Positions 6,645 to 12,689 of a DNA stretch of 13,316 nt are shown piece after piece. Source of the stretch: JAJFUI01 sp039679885. Lineage in GTDB: Bacteria > Planctomycetota > Planctomycetia > Pirellulales > Thermoguttaceae. A program made the translations under genes and the position numbers. The notes below the pieces were generated by a model. The model was not told where the DNA came from, made no database searches, and worked only from the letters and a program-made list of their open reading frames with translations. The first letter of the stretch is position 1. Each line of letters opens with the position of its first letter. The DNA lies in NCBI GenBank assembly GCA_039679885.1, contig JBDKUC010000254.1, positions 1-13,316 on the forward strand, given 5' to 3'.

Positions 6645-8408
6645 ATGCCGTCCGCCGTTTTCCATCCTGCCGTGTCGCCTTTGTCGCCAACATCCCGCCG
6701 TCGAGCACTCGCCGAGGTCGCTCTGATCTTTGCCGTGTTCTTTCTGCAAGGGGCGTGGCCCGTGCCGGAGGTGAATGAACCACATTATCTCGGCAAGGCG
6801 ATTCACGACTGGAACCCCGATTGGCTCCGCGGCGATTTCTTCATCGAGACGCCGGACGTCCATCGGGTGTTCAACTTCGGCTTCGGGTGGCTCTCGCTCT
6901 GGCTCGGGCCGGTTCCGCTGGCCTGGGCCGGCCGCGCGCTGACGTGGCTCTTGCTGGCCTGGGCGTGGCGGCGGTTGAGCTGGGCCATCGTGCCGCGGCC
7001 CTGGTGCTCGGTCCTCACGGCCGCCCTGTTCGGCTGGCTGATGGAGAACTGCCACATGGCCGGCGAGTGGGTCGTCGGCGGCGTCGAAGCCAAGGGCGTG
7101 GCATACGCGTTGGTCCTGCTCGGGCTCGAGGCGATCGTCCGCAACCGCTGGAATCGCGGCTTGCTCTGGCTCGGCGCGGCATCGTCGCTCCACGTACTCG
7201 TCGGCGGTTGGGCCGCCATCGCCGCCGGCGTGGCCTGGCTTTGGCTTGCAAAGCCGCGACCACCGGTCGCGGGAGATAGCGCGACCACCGGTCGCGGCGG
7301 CCCTCACCCTAGCCCTCTCCCAAAGGGAGAGAGGACCGTGCCGTCGCTGCGGTCTCTCTGGCCGGGGCTGCTGGGTGGATTGCTGCTGGCGCTGCCGGGC
7401 ATTCTTCCGGCGCTCGCTCTCGACGGGGGCGCGGGACGCGAGATGATCCACGAGGCCCACGCCATTTACGTCTACGAGCGATTGCCGCATCACTTGCTCC
7501 TCTCGGCCATCCAACCGTGGTTCATCGCCCGGCTTGCGTTGCTCTGGGCGTTCTGGATCGTGGTGGGGTGGATGGAACGGCGGCGCGGCCGGGAGGAGAA
7601 AGTCGTCCGGCTGCGGGCGTTCGTCACCGGCGCGGTCGTCATCTGCCTGACTGGCGCCGCCATCAATGCGTTGGTCTTGGTCGACCGCTCCTTGGCGGCC
7701 GATCTGATGCGGTTATACTGGTTCCGGCTGACCGACGTCGCCCTGCCGCTGGCCGTGGCCTTGGAAGGCGTGGGCCTGCTGGCTGCCGAAGGTCCCCTTT
7801 CCCTTTGGGAGAGGGTTAGGGTGAGGGCCAATGTCTCCCCTCTACCTTTGGGAGAGGGGGCGGGGGTGAGGGCCGAAACGTCCCATCGCCCGCAAGTCAG
7901 CGAGCGAAGAAATTGGCTCTTCCGCCGCGCCGGCTGGCTGCTCGCCCTCGGCTTGGCGGCCTATCAGTTGGGCGGTCATGCTGTGCAGCGCATGTGGCCG
8001 AGCGAGCCCCGGGCGGAGAAGATGGCCAATCCGGCCGACTGGCGGGCGGCATGCGAGTGGGTCGCCCGCTCGGGCAAGGTGCCGCGCGACGCCATCTTCC
8101 TCGTGCCGCGAGGATCGCAGACGTTCACTTGGTACAGCCATCATGGCGAAGTGGTCGCGTGGAAGGACGTGCCGCAAGACGCCGAGGGGCTGGTCCAGTG
8201 GTGGCGTCGGATGAAGGACATTTATGATACCGGGCTCGCGCCGCCCGAACAGTGGCGCGACTCGCTCGGCGAGTTGAGCGCGACGAGGCTCCGGCAACTC
8301 GGCGCGAAGTACGGCGCCGGGTATGTCATTACCGGCCGCCCGGAACACCCGCCGGCCTGCGAGTGCGTTTACGAGAATCCAAGCTACCTGATTTACCGAC
8401 TGCGATAG
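6645..8408 (+). CDS. Large multi-pass membrane protein, DUF6798-like
   Basis: A predicted polytopic inner-membrane protein of about 587 aa. The segment ALIFAVFFLQGAWPVPEVNE, followed by HYLGKAIHDWNPDWL and GDFFIETPDVHRVF, matches my memory of the planctomycete DUF6798 family (unknown function; the layout resembles membrane glycosyltransferases). About nine to ten hydrophobic segments are visible, for example WLSLWLGPVPLAWAG, ALTWLLLAWAWRRL, WAAIAAGVAWLWL and LLGGLLLALPGILPALAL. A soluble C-terminal domain (about 440-587, starting near ADWRAACEWVARSG) contains FLVPRGSQTFTWYSHHGEVVAWKD. Two loops (residues about 204-230 and 384-411) are encoded by repeats. I chose ATG 6645 for the GAGAGAG just upstream; ATGs at 6588, 6615 and 6630 are alternatives. 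It may handle lipid-linked sugars or envelope polymers, which is speculation. Confidence 0.72.
   Translation: MPSAVFHPAVSPLSPTSRRRALAEVALIFAVFFLQGAWPVPEVNEPHYLGKAIHDWNPDWLRGDFFIETPDVHRVFNFGFGWLSLWLGPVPLAWAGRALTWLLLAWAWRRLSWAIVPRPWCSVLTAALFGWLMENCHMAGEWVVGGVEAKGVAYALVLLGLEAIVRNRWNRGLLWLGAASSLHVLVGGWAAIAAGVAWLWLAKPRPPVAGDSATTGRGGPHPSPLPKGERTVPSLRSLWPGLLGGLLLALPGILPALALDGGAGREMIHEAHAIYVYERLPHHLLLSAIQPWFIARLALLWAFWIVVGWMERRRGREEKVVRLRAFVTGAVVICLTGAAINALVLVDRSLAADLMRLYWFRLTDVALPLAVALEGVGLLAAEGPLSLWERVRVRANVSPLPLGEGAGVRAETSHRPQVSERRNWLFRRAGWLLALGLAAYQLGGHAVQRMWPSEPRAEKMANPADWRAACEWVARSGKVPRDAIFLVPRGSQTFTWYSHHGEVVAWKDVPQDAEGLVQWWRRMKDIYDTGLAPPEQWRDSLGELSATRLRQLGAKYGAGYVITGRPEHPPACECVYENPSYLIYRLR
7254..7333. 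repeat. Two CCGCGACC hairpins plus an inverted CCCTCACCC element, in frame
   Basis: CCGCGACC-ACC-GGTCGCGG (7254-7272) and CGCGACC-ACC-GGTCGCG (7280-7296) are direct copies 7 bp apart. An imperfect palindrome follows at once: CCCTCACCCTAGCCCTCTCC, AAA, GGGAGAG (7301-7333). All are read in frame as loop residues including TTGRGGPHPSPLPKGER. The last element is the reverse orientation of the units at 7796-7874. Confidence 0.8.
7796..7874. repeat. Two CTTTGGGAGAGGG...GTGAGGGC units, in frame
   Basis: Two direct copies: CCCTTTGGGAGAGGG plus TTAGGGTGAGGGC (about 7802-7830), and ACCTTTGGGAGAGGG plus GGCGGGGGTGAGGGC (about 7844-7874). They are read as PLSLWERVRVRA and PLPLGEGAGVRAE in the membrane protein. 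The unit is widespread as an intergenic repeat in several phyla (general knowledge). It lacks stops in several frames. Confidence 0.8.
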
Positions 8409-8434
8409 GAGAGGATAAGCGTTTTCGGCCAGAC

Positions 8435-8600
8435 TGTCATTCTGATCGCCCAGGTTGTCATTCTGAGCGCAGCCCAGGTTGTCATTCTAGCGCAGCTCAG
8501 GTTGTCATTCTGAGCGCAGCGAAGGTTGTCATTCTGAGCGCAGCGAAGAATCTAGTCTGGTTCGAGTGCAGGCGAGATTCTTCGCTGTGCTCAGAATGAC
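8435..8600. repeat. Tandem GTCATTCTGAGCGCAGC array with an inverted terminal copy
   Basis: Five direct units start at 8436, 8457, 8481, 8504 and 8528, each beginning GTCATTCTgAgCGCAGC with spacers such as CCAGGTT. The last unit extends to GAAGAATCT (to 8553). An inverted copy, AGATTCTTCGCTGTGCTCAGAATGAC in two parts (AGATTCTTCGCTGTG and CTCAGAATGAC), ends at 8600, so 8528-8600 can fold into a long hairpin with about a 21-nt loop. It fills most of the gap between the membrane protein and the HAD gene. I see no gene in it. Confidence 0.85.
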
Positions 8601-8628
8601 CGTGATTTCCCGTCTTGTGAACGATTGT

Positions 8629-8656
8629 GAGGAGGACGCCCGCGACGCAAGTCGCG
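8629..8656 (+). promoter_or_regulatory. Shine-Dalgarno followed by GCAA-loop hairpin before HAD gene
   Basis: GAGGAGGA (8629-8636) is a strong Shine-Dalgarno sequence but lies 25 nt before ATG 8662. The intervening CGCGAC-GCAA-GTCGCG (8641-8656) is a perfect 6-bp stem with a GNRA-type tetraloop. If folded, it leaves about 10 nt between site and start. Confidence 0.45.
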
Positions 8657-8661
8657 ATTTG

Positions 8662-9330
8662 ATGATGAGAGACAAGATGCGTGCGGTAGTTTTCGACATG
8701 GACGGCCTCATGTTCAATACGGAGGACCTCTACACGGCCGTGGGCACCGAAGTGCTGCGCCGCCGCGGCCTTCCATTCACGGCCGCGATGAAGAACGAGA
8801 TGATGGGCCGACAGCAGCAGCCGGCGTTCGAGGGCCTGATTCGCTGCTGCGGCCTGACCGACACCTGGCAAGCCCTGGCCGCCGAATCAACCGACTACTT
8901 CATCACCATCCTCGACTCAGGCCTGGCGCCGATGCCTGGGCTGTTCGACTTGCTCGGGGCCCTCGAGAAGGCCGGCATGCCGAAGGCGATTGGCACCAGC
9001 AGTTGCCGCCGGCTGGTCGATGCCTGCCTGAAGCCGTTCAACCTAGCCGGCCGCTTCCAGTTCATTCTGACGGCCGAGGACATCGTCGAAGGCAAGCCGA
9101 ACCCGGAGATATATCTGACGGCCGCGCGGCGATTCGGCGTTCCGCCCTGCGAGATGGCGGTTTTGGAGGACAGCCAGAACGGTTGCGTTGCCGCCGCGGC
9201 CGCCGGGGCCTTCGCCATCGCCGTGCCCGCCGAACACAGCCGCACGCACGATTTCAGCTCCGCCTCGCTGATTGTCAGCAGCCTCGCCGACCCGCGGCTC
9301 TATCGGGCGTTGGGCATCGCCGCCCCCTAA
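8662..9330 (+). CDS. HAD-superfamily hydrolase (beta-phosphoglucomutase/phosphatase-like)
   Basis: A 222-aa cytoplasmic enzyme of HAD subfamily IA. Motif I is FDMDGLMFNTE, with nucleophile Asp12, acid/base Asp14 and Glu21 of the TE pair typical of phosphoglucomutase-like members. A helical cap covers about residues 24-85. Motif II is GTSS (about 112-115). Motif III is the Lys in EGKPNPEIYLTAARRFG. Motif IV is LEDSQNG. It likely removes or transfers phosphate on a small sugar phosphate; the exact substrate cannot be told. ATGs at 8662, 8665 and 8677 are all possible (222, 221 or 217 aa). I prefer 8662 because of the structured Shine-Dalgarno region. The frame is open upstream to 8566, but that part is encoded by repeat sequence and should not count. 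It stands alone, with repeats on both sides. Confidence 0.88.
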   Translation: MMRDKMRAVVFDMDGLMFNTEDLYTAVGTEVLRRRGLPFTAAMKNEMMGRQQQPAFEGLIRCCGLTDTWQALAAESTDYFITILDSGLAPMPGLFDLLGALEKAGMPKAIGTSSCRRLVDACLKPFNLAGRFQFILTAEDIVEGKPNPEIYLTAARRFGVPPCEMAVLEDSQNGCVAAAAAGAFAIAVPAEHSRTHDFSSASLIVSSLADPRLYRALGIAAP

Positions 9331-9331
9331 G

Positions 9332-9447
9332 CCGCGAAAGAACCCGGAGATCGCGACGACATGTCCGCACGAGCGTGCGGTTCGTGATTCTCCTCATTCC
9401 CCGTCTTTCCCTTGCAATCTCTGCGCTCTTTGTGTTCCTTCGCGGCT
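9332..9447. repeat. Inverted repeat in the HAD / DUF1266 gap
   Basis: CCGCGAAAGAAC (from about 9332) is repeated inverted as GTTCCTTCGCGG (about 9436-9447), beside a CTCTGCGCTCTTTGTG phrase typical of dispersed intergenic repeats. The two genes here converge (stops at 9330 and 9491), so the structure might help end transcription, but there is no T-run. Confidence 0.5.
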
Positions 9448-9490
9448 GAAACAGACCACCATCAACCGCCGTCGCCACCCATAATCGCAG

Positions 9491-10306
9491 TTATCCGTTT
9501 CCCTTGATCGGTTTTTTCGGCGTAGGTGTCGGCTTGGCCTTCGGTGGCGTGAGATCGAGCCGCCAGGGAATCTTGACCCAAGGGCTGCTCGCGTCGCTCC
9601 GAAGCCTGCGATAGGCGGCTTTCATCAGTTGCTGATCGTGATCGTCCCCGAACCAGAACTCGCGCCCGATGAGATAATTCTCGCCGAGGTCGGCCCAGCT
9701 ATCGAAGGTGGCCTGCATCGCTCGAGCCGCCGGCATGATCTGCTGCCACGCCTCGGCTTCAGTGAGATAGCCAGCCACATAGGCACGGCCGCAGAGCCCG
9801 ACGTCTCGCGCAAAGTCCCAGCCTGCAAGGCTCTTGTTCCTTAGCTTCTTGCGGTACTTCGCCACGAGTTCGACGCGGGCTGCGGTTTTCGCGTCTATTC
9901 GGGCGTCGGTGCGAAGCTCCGCGAGTTCCTCGGGCGAGGCTTTGGCAACGTCCTCCGCCAGCTTGTCGAACCATTGCCGATGGCCGCCCTGTTCGGAGCG
10001 TTTCACCCAATCGAGAACCTGCTGCTTGGTCTCAAGCTGCCACGCTCCGCGCAAGAGTTCGTCGTGGGCCGCCTTCCTGTTCGCCGGTGACGGCTCAACG
10101 CCGCCGAGCAGATCGTGACGTCGATGATAGGCCTCCGTAATCACGCCGAAAGTGGCCAACGCCCAGCGTTTCTGTTGTTCGGTCGGCGCTGCATCGTTTG
10201 CGTCGCGAACGAACTTGGGCAGATACGCTTCGTTCGTTTCCGCCGCGAAGGCCATGGCCGCGAACAGAATAACGGCGACCCAACTTGTGCAGCGAATAGC
10301 GTTCAT
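9491..10306 (-). CDS. Secreted DUF1266 protein
   Basis: A 271-aa protein with an N-terminal signal sequence, MNAIRCTSWVAVILFAAMAFAAET, with likely cleavage after residue 21 or 22. The second half carries the DUF1266 pattern: LAGWDFARDVGLCGRAYVAG, then LTEAEAWQQIMPAARAMQ, then FDSWADLGENYLIGREFW, and a C-terminal WVKIPW. DUF1266 has no established function; members occur singly or near other proteins of unknown role. The tail is Lys/Pro/Thr-rich (KPTPTPKKPIKG). The start at ATG 10306 is supported by both the signal peptide and a GGGGAGG site on the minus strand; the upstream open frame to 10399 overlaps a REPIN and is rejected. It converges with the HAD gene and follows the RAYT locus on the same strand. 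Confidence 0.78.
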   Translation of the reverse strand: MNAIRCTSWVAVILFAAMAFAAETNEAYLPKFVRDANDAAPTEQQKRWALATFGVITEAYHRRHDLLGGVEPSPANRKAAHDELLRGAWQLETKQQVLDWVKRSEQGGHRQWFDKLAEDVAKASPEELAELRTDARIDAKTAARVELVAKYRKKLRNKSLAGWDFARDVGLCGRAYVAGYLTEAEAWQQIMPAARAMQATFDSWADLGENYLIGREFWFGDDHDQQLMKAAYRRLRSDASSPWVKIPWRLDLTPPKAKPTPTPKKPIKGNG

Positions 10307-10314
10307 GGTGCTTG

Positions 10315-10321
10315 CCTCCCC
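10315..10321 (-). promoter_or_regulatory. Shine-Dalgarno site of the DUF1266 gene
   Basis: GGGGAGG on the minus strand, 8 nt before the ATG at 10306. It is one of the few strong sites in the window and decides the start. Confidence 0.7.
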
Positions 10322-10360
10322 AGGGAAATCATACCCGCAAGGGGTTCCGGACGTCAGGAG

Positions 10361-10428
10361 CCGTAGGTCAGGTACCCCGTACCTGACACCGTCCGCCATC
10401 CGTCAGGTACAGGGGACCTGACCTACGG
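10361..10428. repeat. REPIN A, downstream flank of RAYT gene
   Basis: The 13-bp ends CCGTAGGTCAGGT (10361-10373) and ACCTGACCTACGG (10416-10428) are perfect inverted repeats. Left REP: GTAG plus hairpin GTCAGGTAC-CCC-GTACCTGAC (10363-10387). Right REP, inverted: GTCAGGTAC-AGG-GGACCTGAC with one mismatch, then CTAC (10402-10426). The GTAG tetranucleotide 5' of the palindrome is the known signature of RAYT-mobilised REPs. Confidence 0.9.
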
Positions 10429-10486
10429 TTGCTCCCTTTTGATCGCTTGCCAATGCTAGGCGCATCCCCGTTTCGATTGCCCAACG

Positions 10487-11038
10487 CTATTCGCCGGCAT
10501 CTCCTGGCAACGGCGGATGGTTGTCTCCGGCAGCCCAATTGGCGGTGTAGTGGCCGGCGCGAACCCAACGCCGGAAGCTTGACCAAGACCAATCGTACGG
10601 CCGCCGGACGAGACCGTGCTTCACCGGGTTGTAATGAATGTAGTCGAAGTGCGACTCCAAGTCGGCTTCGTCGCGGATCGTATGTTCCCAGAGTCGGCGT
10701 TGCCAGACGCCGCGGCGCCCTTCACGGCAACGCGAGTCGGCACGGGCTTGCTCCGACCCGCCCGACGCAAGCCAACGACGGGTGAACTCTCGTTTGATCC
10801 ATCGCCAACGCAACGAGTAGCGGTCGTCGCCCGGCGGCAACGCCCAGACTGTGTGCAGGTGTTCGGGCAGCAGCACGACGGCCACGACCTTGAGTGGAAA
10901 CCGGGCAAAGCATTCCCGCATCACGTTGCCGAGCAATCGTCGGGCAGCCCCTTGTTCGAAGAGCCGCCAGCGGTTCTCGGTGACGACAGTGAAGAAGTAC
11001 GTTCCGCCCGGAACAAAGTAGCGTCGATAGTCCGACAT
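10487..11038 (-). CDS. REP-associated tyrosine transposase (RAYT, Y1/HUH family)
   Basis: A 183-aa single-domain transposase of the IS200/IS605-related Y1 group. Start Met at 11038 begins the standard N-terminus MSDYRRYFVPGGTYFFTVVT; the 35-codon frame upstream is encoded by REP sequence. The HUH metal motif is H60-L-H62 in LLPEHLHTVWALPPGDD. The C-terminal half has the family pattern VWQRRLWEHTIRDEADL, then HFDYIHYNPVKHGLV, where Tyr133 (or 136) would be the nucleophile, then DWSWSSFRRWV and a terminal W. All key residues are present, so the protein looks intact. RAYTs are known to cut REP DNA at the GTAG/hairpin and are thought to spread REPs without moving themselves. REPINs with the same core lie on both sides, as expected for a cognate pair. 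Confidence 0.92.
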   Translation of the reverse strand: MSDYRRYFVPGGTYFFTVVTENRWRLFEQGAARRLLGNVMRECFARFPLKVVAVVLLPEHLHTVWALPPGDDRYSLRWRWIKREFTRRWLASGGSEQARADSRCREGRRGVWQRRLWEHTIRDEADLESHFDYIHYNPVKHGLVRRPYDWSWSSFRRWVRAGHYTANWAAGDNHPPLPGDAGE

Positions 11039-11065
11039 GCGCCCGATTGTACCGCCGACCTCCCC

Positions 11066-11125
11066 GTAGGTCAGGTACGGGGTACCTGACCTACCTACTT
11101 GTGAGGTAGGGAGTACCTGACGTAC
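11066..11125. repeat. REPIN A, upstream flank of RAYT gene
   Basis: GTAGGTCAGGTAC-GGG-GTACCTGACCTAC (11066-11094) is a perfect 13-bp stem with a 3-nt loop, including GTAG and its complement. A degenerate inverted REP follows: GTGAGGTAG-GGA-GTACCTGAC then GTAC (11101-11125), with two stem mismatches. It lies 27 bp upstream of the RAYT start, so it may also shape that gene's mRNA leader. Confidence 0.88.
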
Positions 11126-11173
11126 GTCATCGGTTGTGGGCAAGATCGCGCGACCTTGGCGCGACGGCGTCTC

Positions 11174-11389
11174 CTACCGGATCTTGATGTCACTGCCGAA
11201 GATGGTCAGAAGGAGGACCACGTCGAGCACGGCTTGGGCCGAGACGAACAGGTAGGGCGAGATCCCGGCGACCATGAAGCCCACCAGGAGCCCCAGCCAC
11301 ACCGCCACCGCGATGGCGATCCCTCTCAACTCCAATTCCTCCCGCCCGAGGAAGATCAGAACCCAGAAGATCAGAAAGGGGAGAAGCAT
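11174..11389 (-). CDS. Small membrane protein, 71 aa
   Basis: I do not recognise this family. It has an N-terminal span, LLPFLIFWVLIFLG (about 2-15), a charged REELELR turn, a second span AIAVAVWLGLLVGFMVAGI (about 25-43), and a third, FVSAQAVLDVVLLLTIFG (about 48-65), ending SDIKIR. The composition and clean hydrophobic blocks look like a real protein rather than chance. It lies 120 bp downstream of the gene ending at 11509, separated by a REPIN, on the same strand. Confidence 0.6.
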   Translation of the reverse strand: MLLPFLIFWVLIFLGREELELRGIAIAVAVWLGLLVGFMVAGISPYLFVSAQAVLDVVLLLTIFGSDIKIR

Positions 11390-11440
11390 GGTTTCGACGA
11401 TCGTTTAACCAGGTGCCAGCGGCGACGGACAGGGAGACAG

Positions 11441-11512
11441 GTAGGGTGCGTGCTTGCACGCACCGTAACCGTTGACGGGAAAGGGATTGGTGCGTGCAAG
11501 CACGCACCCTAC
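11441..11512. repeat. REPIN B (GTAG + GGTGCGTGC hairpin pair)
   Basis: GTAG then GGTGCGTGC-TT-GCACGCACC (11441-11464) faces GGTGCGTGC-AA-GCACGCACC then CTAC (11489-11512). Each stem is 9 bp and perfect; the two units are inverted and 24 bp apart. The core differs from REPIN A. Bases 11509-11511, inside CTAC, are the stop codon (TAG, minus strand) of the neighbouring gene. Confidence 0.9.
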
Positions 11513-12189
11513 TTCACTACGGTACTGGCGCTGCTGCGTGACACGGCGCCCCCGCCCGGCATGACGGATTGGTTCTCTGCCCTGATGAGTTCCTTCAATC
11601 TCGCGACCTGAGCGTGACAATCATGCGTTCGCTCCGGATTGTACGTTTGGATGGCGCGGTGTTCGTCGGGAAAGACGTAACGAAGCGTGTCGAACGCCAC
11701 CAGGCGCGTTACGGCAGATTCAGCATCGAGCAGTTCGAGGAGGCGTGGCAGCACGACACTGACGTCCCGGCCGCGAGCGGCAAGCTGAGCAAGTTGCGTG
11801 CAAACCTGAGTCTGGTTCTCAAGCCCCCAAGCAACCCTCTTCCAGAGCTTTTCATCGGAGGCCTTTTTTGTCCGGTATGCCTCCAACCGGTCGAATAGCC
11901 CAAATAGCCAGATGGTGAAGTAGAAGCCCAGTGGCAATGCGGCGATAACCGCGGCGATCGCAATTATGTATCGCCAGCCACCCCAGCCTACAAGGTGCCG
12001 CACGATTGCCGTCCAAGCGAGGAAGGCGGGAGACAACGCTGCTGTCATTTGCAGCAGCAGGAGCAGGTTAGCTTTCACAGGAATCGAAGGGGTTCTCGCT
12101 AGCTCGCTAAAGGTGGCCCGCCGTTGCTCGATCGTGATTGGGGTACGCTGAATGCGGTCCATTTCGCGTCTCCAGATGTCAGATAGCAT
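11509..12189 (-). CDS. Membrane protein with helical cytoplasmic domain, unknown function
   Basis: A 226-aa protein. Residues 1-37 are polar. Two spans follow, LLLLLQMTAALSPAFLAWTAIV (about 41-62) and YIIAIAAVIAALPLGFYFTI (about 73-93). Then comes a basic linker (RLEAYRTKKASDEKLWKR) and a helical C-terminal region (VVLPRLLELLDAESAVTRLVAFDTL) that resembles one or two HEAT-type repeats. No enzyme motif is seen. The ATG at 12189 has AGGA 8 nt upstream on the minus strand. The stop codon TAG is part of the GTAG of REPIN B, and the last residues (GGGAVSRSSASTVVK) are low-complexity, so the original C-terminus may have been replaced. A CACGC-type repeat and a REP separate it from its neighbours. 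Confidence 0.65.
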   Translation of the reverse strand: MLSDIWRREMDRIQRTPITIEQRRATFSELARTPSIPVKANLLLLLQMTAALSPAFLAWTAIVRHLVGWGGWRYIIAIAAVIAALPLGFYFTIWLFGLFDRLEAYRTKKASDEKLWKRVAWGLENQTQVCTQLAQLAARGRDVSVVLPRLLELLDAESAVTRLVAFDTLRYVFPDEHRAIQTYNPERTHDCHAQVARLKELIRAENQSVMPGGGAVSRSSASTVVK

Positions 12190-12233
12190 CAGCTATCCTG
12201 TTGCTGACGAATGTCAACGACTTGTCAGTTCCC

Positions 12234-12261
12234 GTAGGTGGTATCCCTGTACCTGACCTAC
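12234..12261. repeat. Degenerate single REP of family A
   Basis: GTAG (12234-12237), a shortened left arm (GTGGTATCCCT), then an intact right arm GTACCTGAC and CTAC (12249-12261). It lies between two genes on the minus strand, about 1.1 kb from the RAYT-flanking REPIN. Confidence 0.7.
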
Positions 12262-12272
12262 GACCTGCGTTG

Positions 12273-12689
12273 CTACGCACGCTCGACCTGTTCGCAAATA
12301 ACGTCTAGGATGCCGTCAGGGCAAACGACGTTAACGTGTAGTGGCTTCACAAAAGTGGCGCTCCCGGCAAGGCGATTTTGCATGTCGTAAAGCACAATTC
12401 CTCCGCAAAAGCGTATTTCTCCGTTAGTGAACTGCTTAAGGAAATCGGAATCATCAAAGATTCCAAAGAACTCGACGTTTCGCTCTTCGGGATAGCTGTA
12501 GTTTGGCCCACCAAGCAACGACTGGCGCGTCGCAAAAAAGTGAACGCCGAACAGTCGTAGGCGAACGATTTTCCCGCCTCCGCCAGAAAAGACAAGCAGT
12601 GCATCTTGATGAAACGGTTGCCATTGGACATCCGTCAGAGCTGGTGCCATCTCATTAACTCCAGCAACGAATCGCTCGAGTTCACTCAT
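12273..12689 (-). CDS. Hypothetical soluble protein, 138 aa
   Basis: Not recognised. The protein has no signal or membrane segment and looks like a mostly beta, compact fold: VQWQPFHQDALLVFSGGGGK, IVRLRLFGVHFFATRQSLLGG, EERNVEFFGIFDDSDFLKQF, EIRFCGGIVLYDMQNRL and HVNVVCPDGILDVICEQ. The conserved-looking pairs of aromatic and acidic residues suggest a small binding domain. The ATG at 12689 lies inside the end of the upstream gene (ATGAGTGA, 8-bp overlap), so the two are probably translationally coupled. Base composition is visibly richer in A/T than most of the window, hinting at a different origin. The paired layout (membrane protein plus small soluble partner) could be a regulatory or immunity pair, but that is only a guess. 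Confidence 0.65.
   Translation of the reverse strand: MSELERFVAGVNEMAPALTDVQWQPFHQDALLVFSGGGGKIVRLRLFGVHFFATRQSLLGGPNYSYPEERNVEFFGIFDDSDFLKQFTNGEIRFCGGIVLYDMQNRLAGSATFVKPLHVNVVCPDGILDVICEQVERA

Noticed and set aside
6195..7514. 439-aa minus-strand frame across the membrane genes
   Set aside because: Runs opposite the DUF6798-like gene and overlaps the 131-aa gene in another frame; rich in Arg/Pro/Gln with repeat-derived pieces.
8435..8553. Possible CRISPR array
   Set aside because: Units abut with only about 4-7 variable bases between them, there are no spacers of 30 bp or so, and no cas gene is near.
8252..8599. 115-aa + strand frame over the tandem repeats
   Set aside because: Starts inside the membrane-protein gene in another frame and is mostly translated repeat.
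10616..11089. + strand frame across the RAYT locus (157 aa)
   Set aside because: Antisense to the transposase; ends in REP sequence.
11156..11611. 151-aa + strand frame across the small membrane gene and REPIN B
   Set aside because: Highly charged translation antisense to a convincing membrane protein, then repeat-derived residues.
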